Source: Pseudorhodoplanes sp. (lineage in GTDB: Bacteria > Pseudomonadota > Alphaproteobacteria > Rhizobiales > Xanthobacteraceae). From it: a stretch of DNA of 64,000 bases. The notes beneath the pieces are model-generated. The model saw only the letters and a list, made by a program, of their open reading frames with translations. It was not told where the DNA came from and searched no databases. A program made the position numbers and the translations under genes. Location: positions 124,001 through 188,000 of the forward strand of contig JABARS010000002.1 of NCBI GenBank assembly GCA_019187085.1, in the 5' to 3' direction. Within the stretch, counting starts at the first letter, position 1; every line of letters begins with the position of its first letter. Below, in pieces: positions 51,118 through 58,470 of the stretch.

Positions 51118-51130
51118 CTGCGGGCGGCAC

Positions 51131-51424
51131 TCACGCGCGATTGGTGGCCGACGCCGCGCCGGCCGGGTTCGCGTTCGGAGCGTGAACCTGCGCGGCCTCG
51201 TAGGCCTCGATGTCGTCAAGCCGATAGACGATCCGTCCGCCGATCTTCAGGTAGCGCGGCCCCTGGCGCAGCCACCGCCAGCGTTCCAAGGTGCGCGGAC
51301 TGAGATTCCAGCGGCGCGCCAGGTCAACCTGGTTGAGATGACGAATCGGCCGGTCAGGGTTGGTCAGCTGACCGACGCCAGCGGGAGCTTTTGCGTGGGA
51401 CGAGATGAGAGTGTTCTGAGCCAT
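51131..51424 (-). CDS. AlpA/excisionase-like helix-turn-helix protein
   Basis: The 97-residue protein has one winged-helix DNA-binding domain (about 32-80: NQVDLARRWNLSPRTLERWR, GPRYLKIGGRIVYRLDDIEA) of the AlpA/HTH_17 type. Such proteins regulate prophage integrase or replication genes or act as excisionase. It is the first gene before the primase. Confidence 0.88.
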   Translation of the reverse strand: MAQNTLISSHAKAPAGVGQLTNPDRPIRHLNQVDLARRWNLSPRTLERWRWLRQGPRYLKIGGRIVYRLDDIEAYEAAQVHAPNANPAGAASATNRA

Positions 51425-51572
51425 CGGACATCACCGCGATCTTGGTGCCCGCTCGAACAGACTCGCGCGGGCCGTCAGGGATTCGCGGTGATATTCGCTA
51501 CTGCGCTCGCGCCGAGATATGCACGGTCACAGAGAAAGATGTGACACGGCGCCTGCGAAAAGTTGAAGAATT

Positions 51573-53516
51573 TCAGCGCGGCGGCGGCGGAGTTGTGACA
51601 GACGAGGATCCGAGTTGTGACGGCGTCGAGCTCTCCTGGAGCTGCCCCGGCTTGACTTGCAGCAGGTATGGATTGAGTCGGTAGCCTTTCCACTCCTCGT
51701 TCTGGATGACGTCCTCGAGGTCGAGCTGCTTATCGCAGTGCTGTAAGAACTGATCCTCAAGGCTCTTCCGTGTACGCGAAACACGTTGGCGCAAGCTCTG
51801 TTCATCAACACTAAGCCGCCTGGCCAAGTCTGCCGCCTTCACATATCGAAAGGCGTCTTTGCCAAGAGCCGCTTCAACGTCTACCTCGAACTCCTGTGTC
51901 AGCTCTAACACCAGCTTGTAGCTGGCACCTTTCAACTCCGGCCCTCCACGGAACAACACTTTCCGCGCAGTGCGATCGATTGCGAACACGATCGGCTGAA
52001 CCACAATTGCCTGCGTTTCGAGCGCAGCTTGGACCGAGGCTGGCTGCTCCGATTCAATCGGGTCGATGAAATTGGGCTGCTTGGCCACTGGGGATACGAT
52101 CATGGCCAACAGGGACGTCACGGGCAGCGAAAGCGCCTGGACCAAGCTGGCGTTGTTCTTCAGCTCGCGATCGACGATCTGAATTACCTGTTGCCCATGT
52201 TTACGATGAAGATCGTAGATCTTCCGGACATTGCTGTCCGGCGAACCTGGGAGATGCGGAAGAACGCGAAACACCTGGCCATAGCTCGCAAGGAAGGTCT
52301 GCTCCGACATGGTCGCGAGCTTCTGCGCCCGAACCACGTAGGATTCTACCATTGTCAAGGCCGGGCCTGGCTTGTGTTCGCCCTTGAACAGGTCGATCGC
52401 GTAATTGTCGGCCGGCTCATATTCCGCGAGGTCGGCGGCCAAGATCGCAAAGCGGCGGTCCACGCACTGCGAGCAGGTGCCGCATTGGCGGCTCAGCCGA
52501 GTTGTCTCCCGCACGCGAGTGCAGCTCAATGTCTTCGCGATCAGGTCAGCGCACCCACGATCAGGGAGGATTTGAACCACTTCGCTCTTGGTTTTCCAGA
52601 TGAATGGATTCCGGATGACGATCTTTTCGGATAAGAGCTGCGAGAAGAAACGACTGAAATCGGCAATGACGCGAGGATGGGTGGTGCGGCTGGCTCGGGC
52701 GCCAATGACATGTTCCGAGATCGGGAAATTGAGGCTGATGATACCGTTTTCGAAGAAGTTCAATTCGTTCTTGCCGAACATGCGCGCGACGATGATGCCG
52801 AGCGTGGCAAACAGGAACGACCGCGTGCGCTGAGTGAATTCAAGAGCATCCTCCTGGCTCTTGTTGATCGTGACCGGCACATAGAAGAGCTGGTTGTTTT
52901 GGGTTCGGCTTCGAAGCTCACTGACCAGCGCATTCTGCTTCGATGTGATCAAGGTGGAGCTTTGATGGCTGACCAGAACGACCTTCTTTTTGTTCCCGAT
53001 CAGCTCATCCACTGCCCCGGCGAGCGAGTCCAAGCCGCCCGACAGCAAAATCACCTCGTCGGGCGAGATGGCCTGCGCAGATGCATCGCCAAAGCCCAGG
53101 TAGGGCTGCATGCCATTTGAAGAGCCTCCGGCGGTAAATTCGAAAATGAATTCATCCTCGGAGAGAAAGCCAAGCGCTTCGGTCAGGGCACCTCGCACGT
53201 CGTCTTGTTGCCATATGTCGAGGCGGCGAACCGGTATATTGAAGCGGAACTTGCGCCGCCACTCAGCGCCCATGTCCGCCATCAAGGCAGTGCCGCGCTT
53301 GGTAAACTGATCGGCGCAATAGACGTAGGCGGCAATGTCCAAGAGGTCCGTCAGCACGTCGGGTATGTTGTCCGCCATCGGGCGAGCCAGATGGTCAAGA
53401 TGCAGGTTCACCTTGTGGGCCGATCCTGCCGGCGCATTGATATCGAGCCGCAGCGTGTCAGCTGGTGCGTTCCGAGGTGCCTTCAGTCCACCGCACACGA
53501 TCAGACGCTCACGCAT
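51573..53516 (-). CDS. QueC-like PP-loop enzyme with C-terminal winged helix (defence-associated)
   Basis: Residue numbers count from the methionine at 53522; the ATG at 53516 is M3. The protein has a PP-loop ATPase domain with SGGLDS (161-166) and the QueC zinc site C334, C347, C350, C353 (TLSCTRVRE ... CGTCSQC). QueC makes 7-cyano-7-deazaguanine; relatives in defence loci (QatC, CBASS Cap9) act in immunity. N-terminal residues 1-150 are extra. The C-terminus (about 545-620; RRLSVDEQSLRQRVSRTRKS, EEWKGYRLNP) resembles an OmpR/PhoB winged helix, a fusion I have not seen described. No other queuosine genes are near, which argues against a tRNA role. It overlaps the partner gene by 8 bases. Confidence 0.82.
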   Translation of the reverse strand: MRERLIVCGGLKAPRNAPADTLRLDINAPAGSAHKVNLHLDHLARPMADNIPDVLTDLLDIAAYVYCADQFTKRGTALMADMGAEWRRKFRFNIPVRRLDIWQQDDVRGALTEALGFLSEDEFIFEFTAGGSSNGMQPYLGFGDASAQAISPDEVILLSGGLDSLAGAVDELIGNKKKVVLVSHQSSTLITSKQNALVSELRSRTQNNQLFYVPVTINKSQEDALEFTQRTRSFLFATLGIIVARMFGKNELNFFENGIISLNFPISEHVIGARASRTTHPRVIADFSRFFSQLLSEKIVIRNPFIWKTKSEVVQILPDRGCADLIAKTLSCTRVRETTRLSRQCGTCSQCVDRRFAILAADLAEYEPADNYAIDLFKGEHKPGPALTMVESYVVRAQKLATMSEQTFLASYGQVFRVLPHLPGSPDSNVRKIYDLHRKHGQQVIQIVDRELKNNASLVQALSLPVTSLLAMIVSPVAKQPNFIDPIESEQPASVQAALETQAIVVQPIVFAIDRTARKVLFRGGPELKGASYKLVLELTQEFEVDVEAALGKDAFRYVKAADLARRLSVDEQSLRQRVSRTRKSLEDQFLQHCDKQLDLEDVIQNEEWKGYRLNPYLLQVKPGQLQESSTPSQLGSSSVTTPPPPR

Positions 53517-54288
53517 GGGCATCTCTCCGATGCCGCAGCTCCTCTCGAAGCTTTTTGAATGCTACATGCGCGAACCGACCGGCTTTGGCCTCGTTGATGC
53601 CGCCTTCATAGGTGTGCTTTGAGAACCATTCGCCGGAGAATTCCTTGATGATCCGCGATGCCTCATGGCAATGAAGATCGAGCGCGTTCTCGAAATCGCT
53701 ATGATCGCGAATCGTACGGAACCGTGAATTGACGCCGACGTGCTGCGACAATTCGCGACTAAGGAAATAGCCCAACTGCCGGCGCGAGAGGCGCGCGAAG
53801 AAATCGCGTGCAAGCACTGCGAACTGCGACACGGTGCCGAGGCCGCCGAGCGCCGCTTGCGCCTTCTCGGGCGTTGCGTCGAATAAGTCCGGCAGCTCGC
53901 GTCCCGCTACCACGTTCAAACTTTCCGCAGCGGAGAGCTGCGCCATTTCACCGAGATCGGTTCGACCACCCACGCGAGCGACGTGACGGTCGACCGCCTC
54001 CGTCATTGCTGTAACCACCTCGATGAGTGACGGTCGATTCCCGACCTGCAGTCCGAGCTTTCGGAGCTCGGTGGCGAAATTCTCCTGTCTTGCGGCGATT
54101 GGTATTTGTGTCAGGAGCCAGACCGCGTGCTGGACCGCGGGGTCGTTGCTCGCATCGATCATCTGGCTTTCGGCAGCTTTGGAGGTTGCAGCTGCGACGT
54201 CTTTGACGTCGGCACCCCCGCTGATCAGGTCAACGACCTGGCGCCATTTGCGCGACCCGGGAAGCTTGCCGAGATGCTGATGGCCCAT
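53509..54288 (-). CDS. Met-Gly-starting helical partner of the QueC-like gene
   Basis: The 259-residue protein is mostly helical (DLISGGADVKDVAAATSKAA, FAVLARDFFARLSRRQLGYF). Its start at 54288 gives the N-terminus MGHQHLGKLPGS, so removal of Met would expose Gly. From memory, the QueC-like Cap9 of type IV CBASS adds a deazaguanine to the N-terminal Gly of its partner, and QatB also starts Met-Gly. It is translated just ahead of the QueC-like gene with an 8-base overlap. I cannot name its biochemical role; it may be the modified substrate or effector. Confidence 0.72.
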   Translation of the reverse strand: MGHQHLGKLPGSRKWRQVVDLISGGADVKDVAAATSKAAESQMIDASNDPAVQHAVWLLTQIPIAARQENFATELRKLGLQVGNRPSLIEVVTAMTEAVDRHVARVGGRTDLGEMAQLSAAESLNVVAGRELPDLFDATPEKAQAALGGLGTVSQFAVLARDFFARLSRRQLGYFLSRELSQHVGVNSRFRTIRDHSDFENALDLHCHEASRIIKEFSGEWFSKHTYEGGINEAKAGRFAHVAFKKLREELRHRRDAHA

Positions 54289-54300
54289 GGGATCACCCAA

Positions 54301-54636
54301 GACCCACGGGCAGAGCGCACGCGACGGTGACGGTGGGAGATCGAGCTGGCCTACGTCACGAAGCGCTCGTCCGCCGCGGGATCACAGAATCCGCACGACA
54401 TTCGTCGCGACCCCCCAGCGGAGCGGTTCACGACCTGGTTGCGAGGCTAAGTTAGGACAACTGAAGCGATTCTTAAAACGAACAAGCAGGATTCGTTGGT
54501 CCGACAGGCCGAGCGTTAGTTTCGCTCCATTACGCTTAGCTGCTTTCTTAAGCGCAGGAGCACTACAAGAGATTGATTTTGCTGTATCTTTCCCCTCTCC
54601 AAGTTCATCTTGGCACCAACTTTTCGGGGTACCGAG
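54301..54636. other. A/T-rich non-coding stretch before the recombinase operon
   Basis: About 335 bases lie between the divergent QueC-module and recombinase genes. Overlapping short frames here show no recognisable protein. The region contains a small inverted repeat AACGAA (54477-54482) / TTCGTT (54492-54497) and is clearly richer in A/T near 54470-54600 than the flanks. It should hold promoters for both directions and could contain an attachment site, but I cannot identify one. Confidence 0.45.
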
Positions 54637-54840
54637 ATGGCTGCGACACTTCAAACCAGCGATCATGACGCGGGCGACCGGCTCCAGGAGATTGCCGAGA
54701 TCCTGGCCGCGGGTCTGATTCGGCTTCAGCAGCGGAAGTCCAGCCCTTTATCTCGCGACGGCGGAGAAAGTTCACTCGACTTCCCGGTCGACCAACGCGG
54801 TCATCCGACCCCCGTGGATCGGAGAATTGTGGATGGCTGA
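54637..54840 (+). CDS. Small protein preceding DUF2924 in the recombinase operon
   Basis: The 67-residue protein starts MAATLQTSDHDAGDRLQEIA, is helical at first (EILAAGLIRLQQRK) and then polar and disordered. Short proteins of this kind often precede DUF2924-recombinase pairs in Rhizobiales. Its end overlaps the DUF2924 start by 8 bases. Confidence 0.6.
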   Translation: MAATLQTSDHDAGDRLQEIAEILAAGLIRLQQRKSSPLSRDGGESSLDFPVDQRGHPTPVDRRIVDG

Positions 54841-55279
54841 CACCGTGCTGGCGCAACTGGCGGCACTGAAGACTGCCCCGATTGCTACCCTCAAACTGAA
54901 ATGGCGTGAATTGTTCGAGCGCGAGCCGCCGCCCTACAACCGTCGCTTCCTCGAACACCGCTTAGCCTACCGCATTCAAGAGTTGGCCTACGGTGGACTC
55001 AAGCCTGAGACGGTGAAGCGTCTCCGCGATCTCGCCGAAGAGCTCGACGGTGGTGACCCGAAGCGGCGCTGCCAACCGACAAAGGATCGGCCGATCGCTG
55101 GTACGCGACTCATCCGCGAATACCAGGGCATCGAGCACTGCGTGACGGTACGCGACGACGGCTACGAGTACCAGGGCCGTCCTTACAATTCGCTGTCGGC
55201 CATCGCGCGCGCCATCACCGGCACGCGATGGAATGGGCGCATTTTCTTCGGCCTCAAGAACCAGCGAGCAGCGCGATGA
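54833..55279 (+). CDS. DUF2924 protein, recombinase-associated
   Basis: The 148-residue protein matches DUF2924: LKLKWRELFEREPPPYNRRF, LAYRIQELAYGGL, PIAGTRLIREYQGIEHCVTV and SLSAIARAITGTRWNGRIFF. This family sits directly before large serine recombinases in alphaproteobacterial elements and probably assists recombination directionality or DNA binding. It overlaps the recombinase start by 4 bases. Confidence 0.9.
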   Translation: MADTVLAQLAALKTAPIATLKLKWRELFEREPPPYNRRFLEHRLAYRIQELAYGGLKPETVKRLRDLAEELDGGDPKRRCQPTKDRPIAGTRLIREYQGIEHCVTVRDDGYEYQGRPYNSLSAIARAITGTRWNGRIFFGLKNQRAAR

Positions 55280-56592
55280 AGAAGCCGATCGTGCGTAAAC
55301 TCCGCTGCGCGGTCTACACGCGCAAATCGAGTGAGGAGGGCCTGGAGCAGGAATTCAATTCGCTCGATGCGCAGCGCGAGGCCTGCGAAGCCTATATCGC
55401 GAGCCAGAAGCCCGAGGGTTGGGTGCTGGTGCCGGACCGCTATGATGATGGCGGGATTTCAGGCGCAACGCTGGAGCGCCCCGCGCTCAAGCGGCTCCTG
55501 GCAGATATCGAAGCGCGTCGGGTCGACGTGGTCGTCGTATACAAGATCGATCGGCTCAGCCGCGCGCTGATGGATTTCGCGAAGCTCGTCGAGGTGTTCG
55601 ACCGCAACAACGTCACCTTTGTCAGCGTGACGCAATCGTTCAACACCACGACGTCGATGGGGCGCCTCACACTCAATATCTTGCTCTCCTTCGCGCAGTT
55701 CGAGCGCGAGGTTATCGGCGAGCGCATCCGCGACAAGTTCGCGGCGTCCCGCAAGAAGGGCATGTGGATGGGCGGCTTCGTCCCGCTTGGCTACGACGTG
55801 AAGGACCGCAAGCTCGTCGTGAACGAGGCCGAAGCGAAGAGGGTCCGTATGATCTTCGAGCGCTTCGTGAAGCTCGGCTCCGCGACCGTGCTGGTGCGGG
55901 CGCTGCGGGCTGAAGGCATCACCGGCAAGCAGGGCAAGCTCGTCGACAAGGGCTACGTCTATAAGCTCCTGAACAACCGCGTCTACATCGGCCAGGCGGT
56001 TCACAAGGGCACCGCATACCCGGGCGAACACTTGGCTATTATCAGTCAGGGACTATGGGACAAGGTCCACGGCATCCTTGCCGACAGTCCCCATCGACGC
56101 GGAGCGCGAACCCGAGCGCAAACGCCGGCTCTGCTGAAAGGCTTGATCTTTGGTCCGACTGGGCGGGCCATGACGCCCACACATACTCGAAGAGGCGGAA
56201 AGCTCTACCGCTACTACGTGTCGACCGACGCGCTGAAGCGCGACGCCGATGCATGCCCGGTGCGGCGTATCCCGGCGGCAGAGATCGAGAGTGCTGTGAT
56301 CGAGCAGGTGCGTGTCCTCCTGCGCTCTCCCGAGGTCATCATGCGCACGTGGCGCGTGGCGAAGCGATCGCTGGACGGTCTCAGTGAAGCCGACGTGCGG
56401 GAGGGATTGGAGCGGCTCGACCCGCTTTGGGACGAACTATTCCCCGCCGAACAGGTCCGGATTGTGCAGTTACTCGTCGAACGTGTCGACATTTGCACCG
56501 AGGGCGCGGACATCCGCTTGCGAACGCAAGGACTGACGAGTCTCGTTGAGGACTTGAGCGCCATTCGGCCGGAAGCCCGGAGGGCAGCATGA
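55276..56592 (+). CDS. Large serine recombinase / integrase
   Basis: The 438-residue protein has the resolvase catalytic domain (RKLRCAVYTRKSSEEGLEQE with the nucleophile Ser18 or 19; YKIDRLSRALMDFAKLVEVF), then the recombinase zinc-ribbon-like domain (LNNRVYIGQAVHKGTAYPGE, RRGGKLYRYYVSTDALKRDA) and a C-terminal helical region. It should integrate or excise the element by serine recombination, needing no tRNA target. The start at 55276 follows from the DUF2924 overlap. Confidence 0.94.
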   Translation: MKKPIVRKLRCAVYTRKSSEEGLEQEFNSLDAQREACEAYIASQKPEGWVLVPDRYDDGGISGATLERPALKRLLADIEARRVDVVVVYKIDRLSRALMDFAKLVEVFDRNNVTFVSVTQSFNTTTSMGRLTLNILLSFAQFEREVIGERIRDKFAASRKKGMWMGGFVPLGYDVKDRKLVVNEAEAKRVRMIFERFVKLGSATVLVRALRAEGITGKQGKLVDKGYVYKLLNNRVYIGQAVHKGTAYPGEHLAIISQGLWDKVHGILADSPHRRGARTRAQTPALLKGLIFGPTGRAMTPTHTRRGGKLYRYYVSTDALKRDADACPVRRIPAAEIESAVIEQVRVLLRSPEVIMRTWRVAKRSLDGLSEADVREGLERLDPLWDELFPAEQVRIVQLLVERVDICTEGADIRLRTQGLTSLVEDLSAIRPEARRAA

Positions 56593-57020
56593 AAGCCAAG
56601 CCGAGGGTCACAGACGACGGCCGGACTGTCACTGTGAGGGTGCCGATCTCGATCCACAGGCGCGGCGGCCGCAAGCTTGTGCTGGCGCCCAGCGGTATGA
56701 ACGTCACTGCTGCGCCAGCCCGCCGCCACATCGACGACGCCATGGTCAAGGCGATTGCCCGGGCATTCCGATGGCGGGAGATGCTGGAGAACGGCGAGTA
56801 CGCCACCATTCGCGAGATCGCCAATGCTGAGAAGATCAATGAGTCCTACGTGGGTCGCGTCCTGCGGCTGACCCTCCTGGCCCCGGACATTATCGAGGCA
56901 ATCTTGGGTGGGCGGCAGTCAGCGAGGCTTCAACTGGACCACCTCCTCCGGCGGTTTCCGGTGGAGTGGAGCGAGCAACGGCAAGTCTTCGGCGGACAGG
57001 TGGCGGTTCGCAAATCATGA
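56589..57020 (+). CDS. Recombinase-associated helix-turn-helix protein
   Basis: The 143-residue protein overlaps the recombinase stop as ATGA. It has a beta-rich N-terminus (VTVRVPISIHRRGGRKLVLA) and a helix-turn-helix-like middle (YATIREIANAEKINESYVGR, VLRLTLLAPDIIEAILGG). Such proteins follow serine recombinases in rhizobial islands and may regulate or assist them. Confidence 0.7.
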   Translation: MKAKPRVTDDGRTVTVRVPISIHRRGGRKLVLAPSGMNVTAAPARRHIDDAMVKAIARAFRWREMLENGEYATIREIANAEKINESYVGRVLRLTLLAPDIIEAILGGRQSARLQLDHLLRRFPVEWSEQRQVFGGQVAVRKS

Positions 57021-57201
57021 CATGCGCGCCCTTGGGCTTATTGGCTTTGGCTGACGACCAGGCCAGGTTGTCCACTGTCACGTTCGTCATCAGCCACGAC
57101 CAATGGGGCCGCTGCGAGCCGGGCGTAGTAGGCTTAGTCTCAGCTCTTAAAATCGGGCCGTAGAGGGCTTATTAACCAATTCAGTTCAGAGATTCTTAAC
57201 C
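57021..57201. other. Gap between the recombinase module and the defence island
   Basis: This 181-base stretch has no supported gene. Just before the methyltransferase start are two TTAACC elements in a short A/T-rich block (TTATTAACCAATTCAG and CTTAACCATGG), likely its promoter. No ribosome binding site is visible, so the gene may be leaderless. It could also be the right end of the phage element. Confidence 0.4.
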
Positions 57202-58470
57202 ATGGGGCCCCGTCGTAACCGGTATCTGAGACTTCCCGACGCTAAGCAAGCAGCGCTGATTGCCGGCGCGCGCGACAGCGAGCCGGTGAAGGGCCTCACT
57301 CACGGCTACTACAAGTACCCCGCCCGATTCTCTCCGCAGTTCGTACGCGCCGCGATCGAGACCTTCACTCGTAGGCGCGACCTAGTGCTCGATCCGCATG
57401 TCGGTGGCGGGACGAGCCTCGTCGAAGCGGTGGCCTTGGGCCGCGACTCGATTGGCGTCGATATCAGCGAGCTAGCCGCGTTCGTCGCAAAGGTGAAGAC
57501 GACGGTGTACAGCGAGCGCGAGATCGACGAACTCGACGCATGGTCGAAATGCGTCGGCGCCTCGATCGACATCCACGGGCCGACGATCCGCTTCGCTGAC
57601 TACGCTGAGCGCGGCTACTACAAGCACCTGGACCATCCCTCGCGCTGGCGCCTGCGGAAAGCGATCGAGCAGGGCGTCTGGTCGGCGATCAAGCTCGGCA
57701 CGCCCCGACTAGAATCCTTCGGCCGCTGCGCGGTGCTGCGGACAGCGCAGTGGGCGCTCGACGGGCGCTCGAAGCAGGCCGACGTCGACGAATTCCGGGC
57801 TTATCTCGAAGACACCGCGAAGGCGATGGTCGAGGGCGCGCGCGCCTTCCGCGCCGCCGTGCGCTCGAATGGTCCGCACCGGCGCGAGGTGATCGTCCTC
57901 AACCGCTCCGCCGCAGGCCTGGAGGATGATCCAACGTTCGCCGAAGGGCGCGCGCCCAGACTCGTGGTGACGTCGCCGCCGTATCCGGGAGTGCATGTCC
58001 TATATCACCGGTGGCAGGTCGACGGTCGCAAGGAGACGGCGGCGCCGTTCATGATCGCCAACAAGCTCGACGGCGCCGGGTCGTCGTATTACACAATGGG
58101 CGACCGGAAATATCCGGGGCTCAAAACCTACTTCGACAGCATCCGCTCGACAATGGCGTCGGTCGCGGCGCTCTCAGACTCGCGCACTGTCGTTGTGCAG
58201 ATGGTCGCATTCAGCGAACCGAGGTGGCAGTTGCCGCGGTACCTAGACACCATGGAGGACGCCGGTCTGACCGAGTGTTTCCTGCCGGTGCTCAAGGGTC
58301 AGCGCGACGGCCGTCTATGGCGCAGCGTGCCGGGCCGGCGGTGGTACTCCGACCAGCGCGGCGAGACACCCGGCAGCAACGAGGTCGTGCTGCTCCACCG
58401 CAAGGCGGCCGATGCGCCGGCGGAGCGCACTGGCCGGACCGTCACTTCCCAGCCACGTCCATCAACCTGA
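57202..58470 (+). CDS. SPPY DNA methyltransferase of the defence island
   Basis: The 422-residue enzyme has THGYYKYPARFSPQFVRAAI at the N-terminus, the SAM motif DPHVGGGTS (64-72) and the catalytic SPPY (258-261), with the SAM motif before the catalytic one, and an ending VPGRRWYSDQRGETPGSNEV. It looks like an N4-cytosine or N6-adenine methyltransferase of the DNA-methylase N4/N6 fold. Its last 29 bases overlap the end of the convergent 609-residue gene. It would mark self DNA if the convergent genes act as a restriction or abortive system. Confidence 0.88.
   Translation: MGPRRNRYLRLPDAKQAALIAGARDSEPVKGLTHGYYKYPARFSPQFVRAAIETFTRRRDLVLDPHVGGGTSLVEAVALGRDSIGVDISELAAFVAKVKTTVYSEREIDELDAWSKCVGASIDIHGPTIRFADYAERGYYKHLDHPSRWRLRKAIEQGVWSAIKLGTPRLESFGRCAVLRTAQWALDGRSKQADVDEFRAYLEDTAKAMVEGARAFRAAVRSNGPHRREVIVLNRSAAGLEDDPTFAEGRAPRLVVTSPPYPGVHVLYHRWQVDGRKETAAPFMIANKLDGAGSSYYTMGDRKYPGLKTYFDSIRSTMASVAALSDSRTVVVQMVAFSEPRWQLPRYLDTMEDAGLTECFLPVLKGQRDGRLWRSVPGRRWYSDQRGETPGSNEVVLLHRKAADAPAERTGRTVTSQPRPST

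Noticed and set aside
51442..51684. 80-codon plus-strand frame upstream of the AlpA-like gene
   Set aside because: It runs opposite to the QueC-like gene end and has no recognisable sequence.
51573..53516. Canonical QueC for queuosine tRNA modification
   Set aside because: No queD, queE, queF or tgt genes are near, the protein is more than twice the normal length with a winged helix, and it is paired with an unrelated gene in a phage.
51573..54288. Complete Qat (QatABCD) or type IV CBASS operon
   Set aside because: No QatA ATPase, TatD nuclease, CD-NTase or Cap10/Cap11-type gene is present beside the pair.
54382..54666. 94-codon minus-strand frame and a 143-codon plus-strand frame in the gap before the recombinase
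   Set aside because: They overlap each other, show no protein-like pattern and lie in an A/T-shifted control region.
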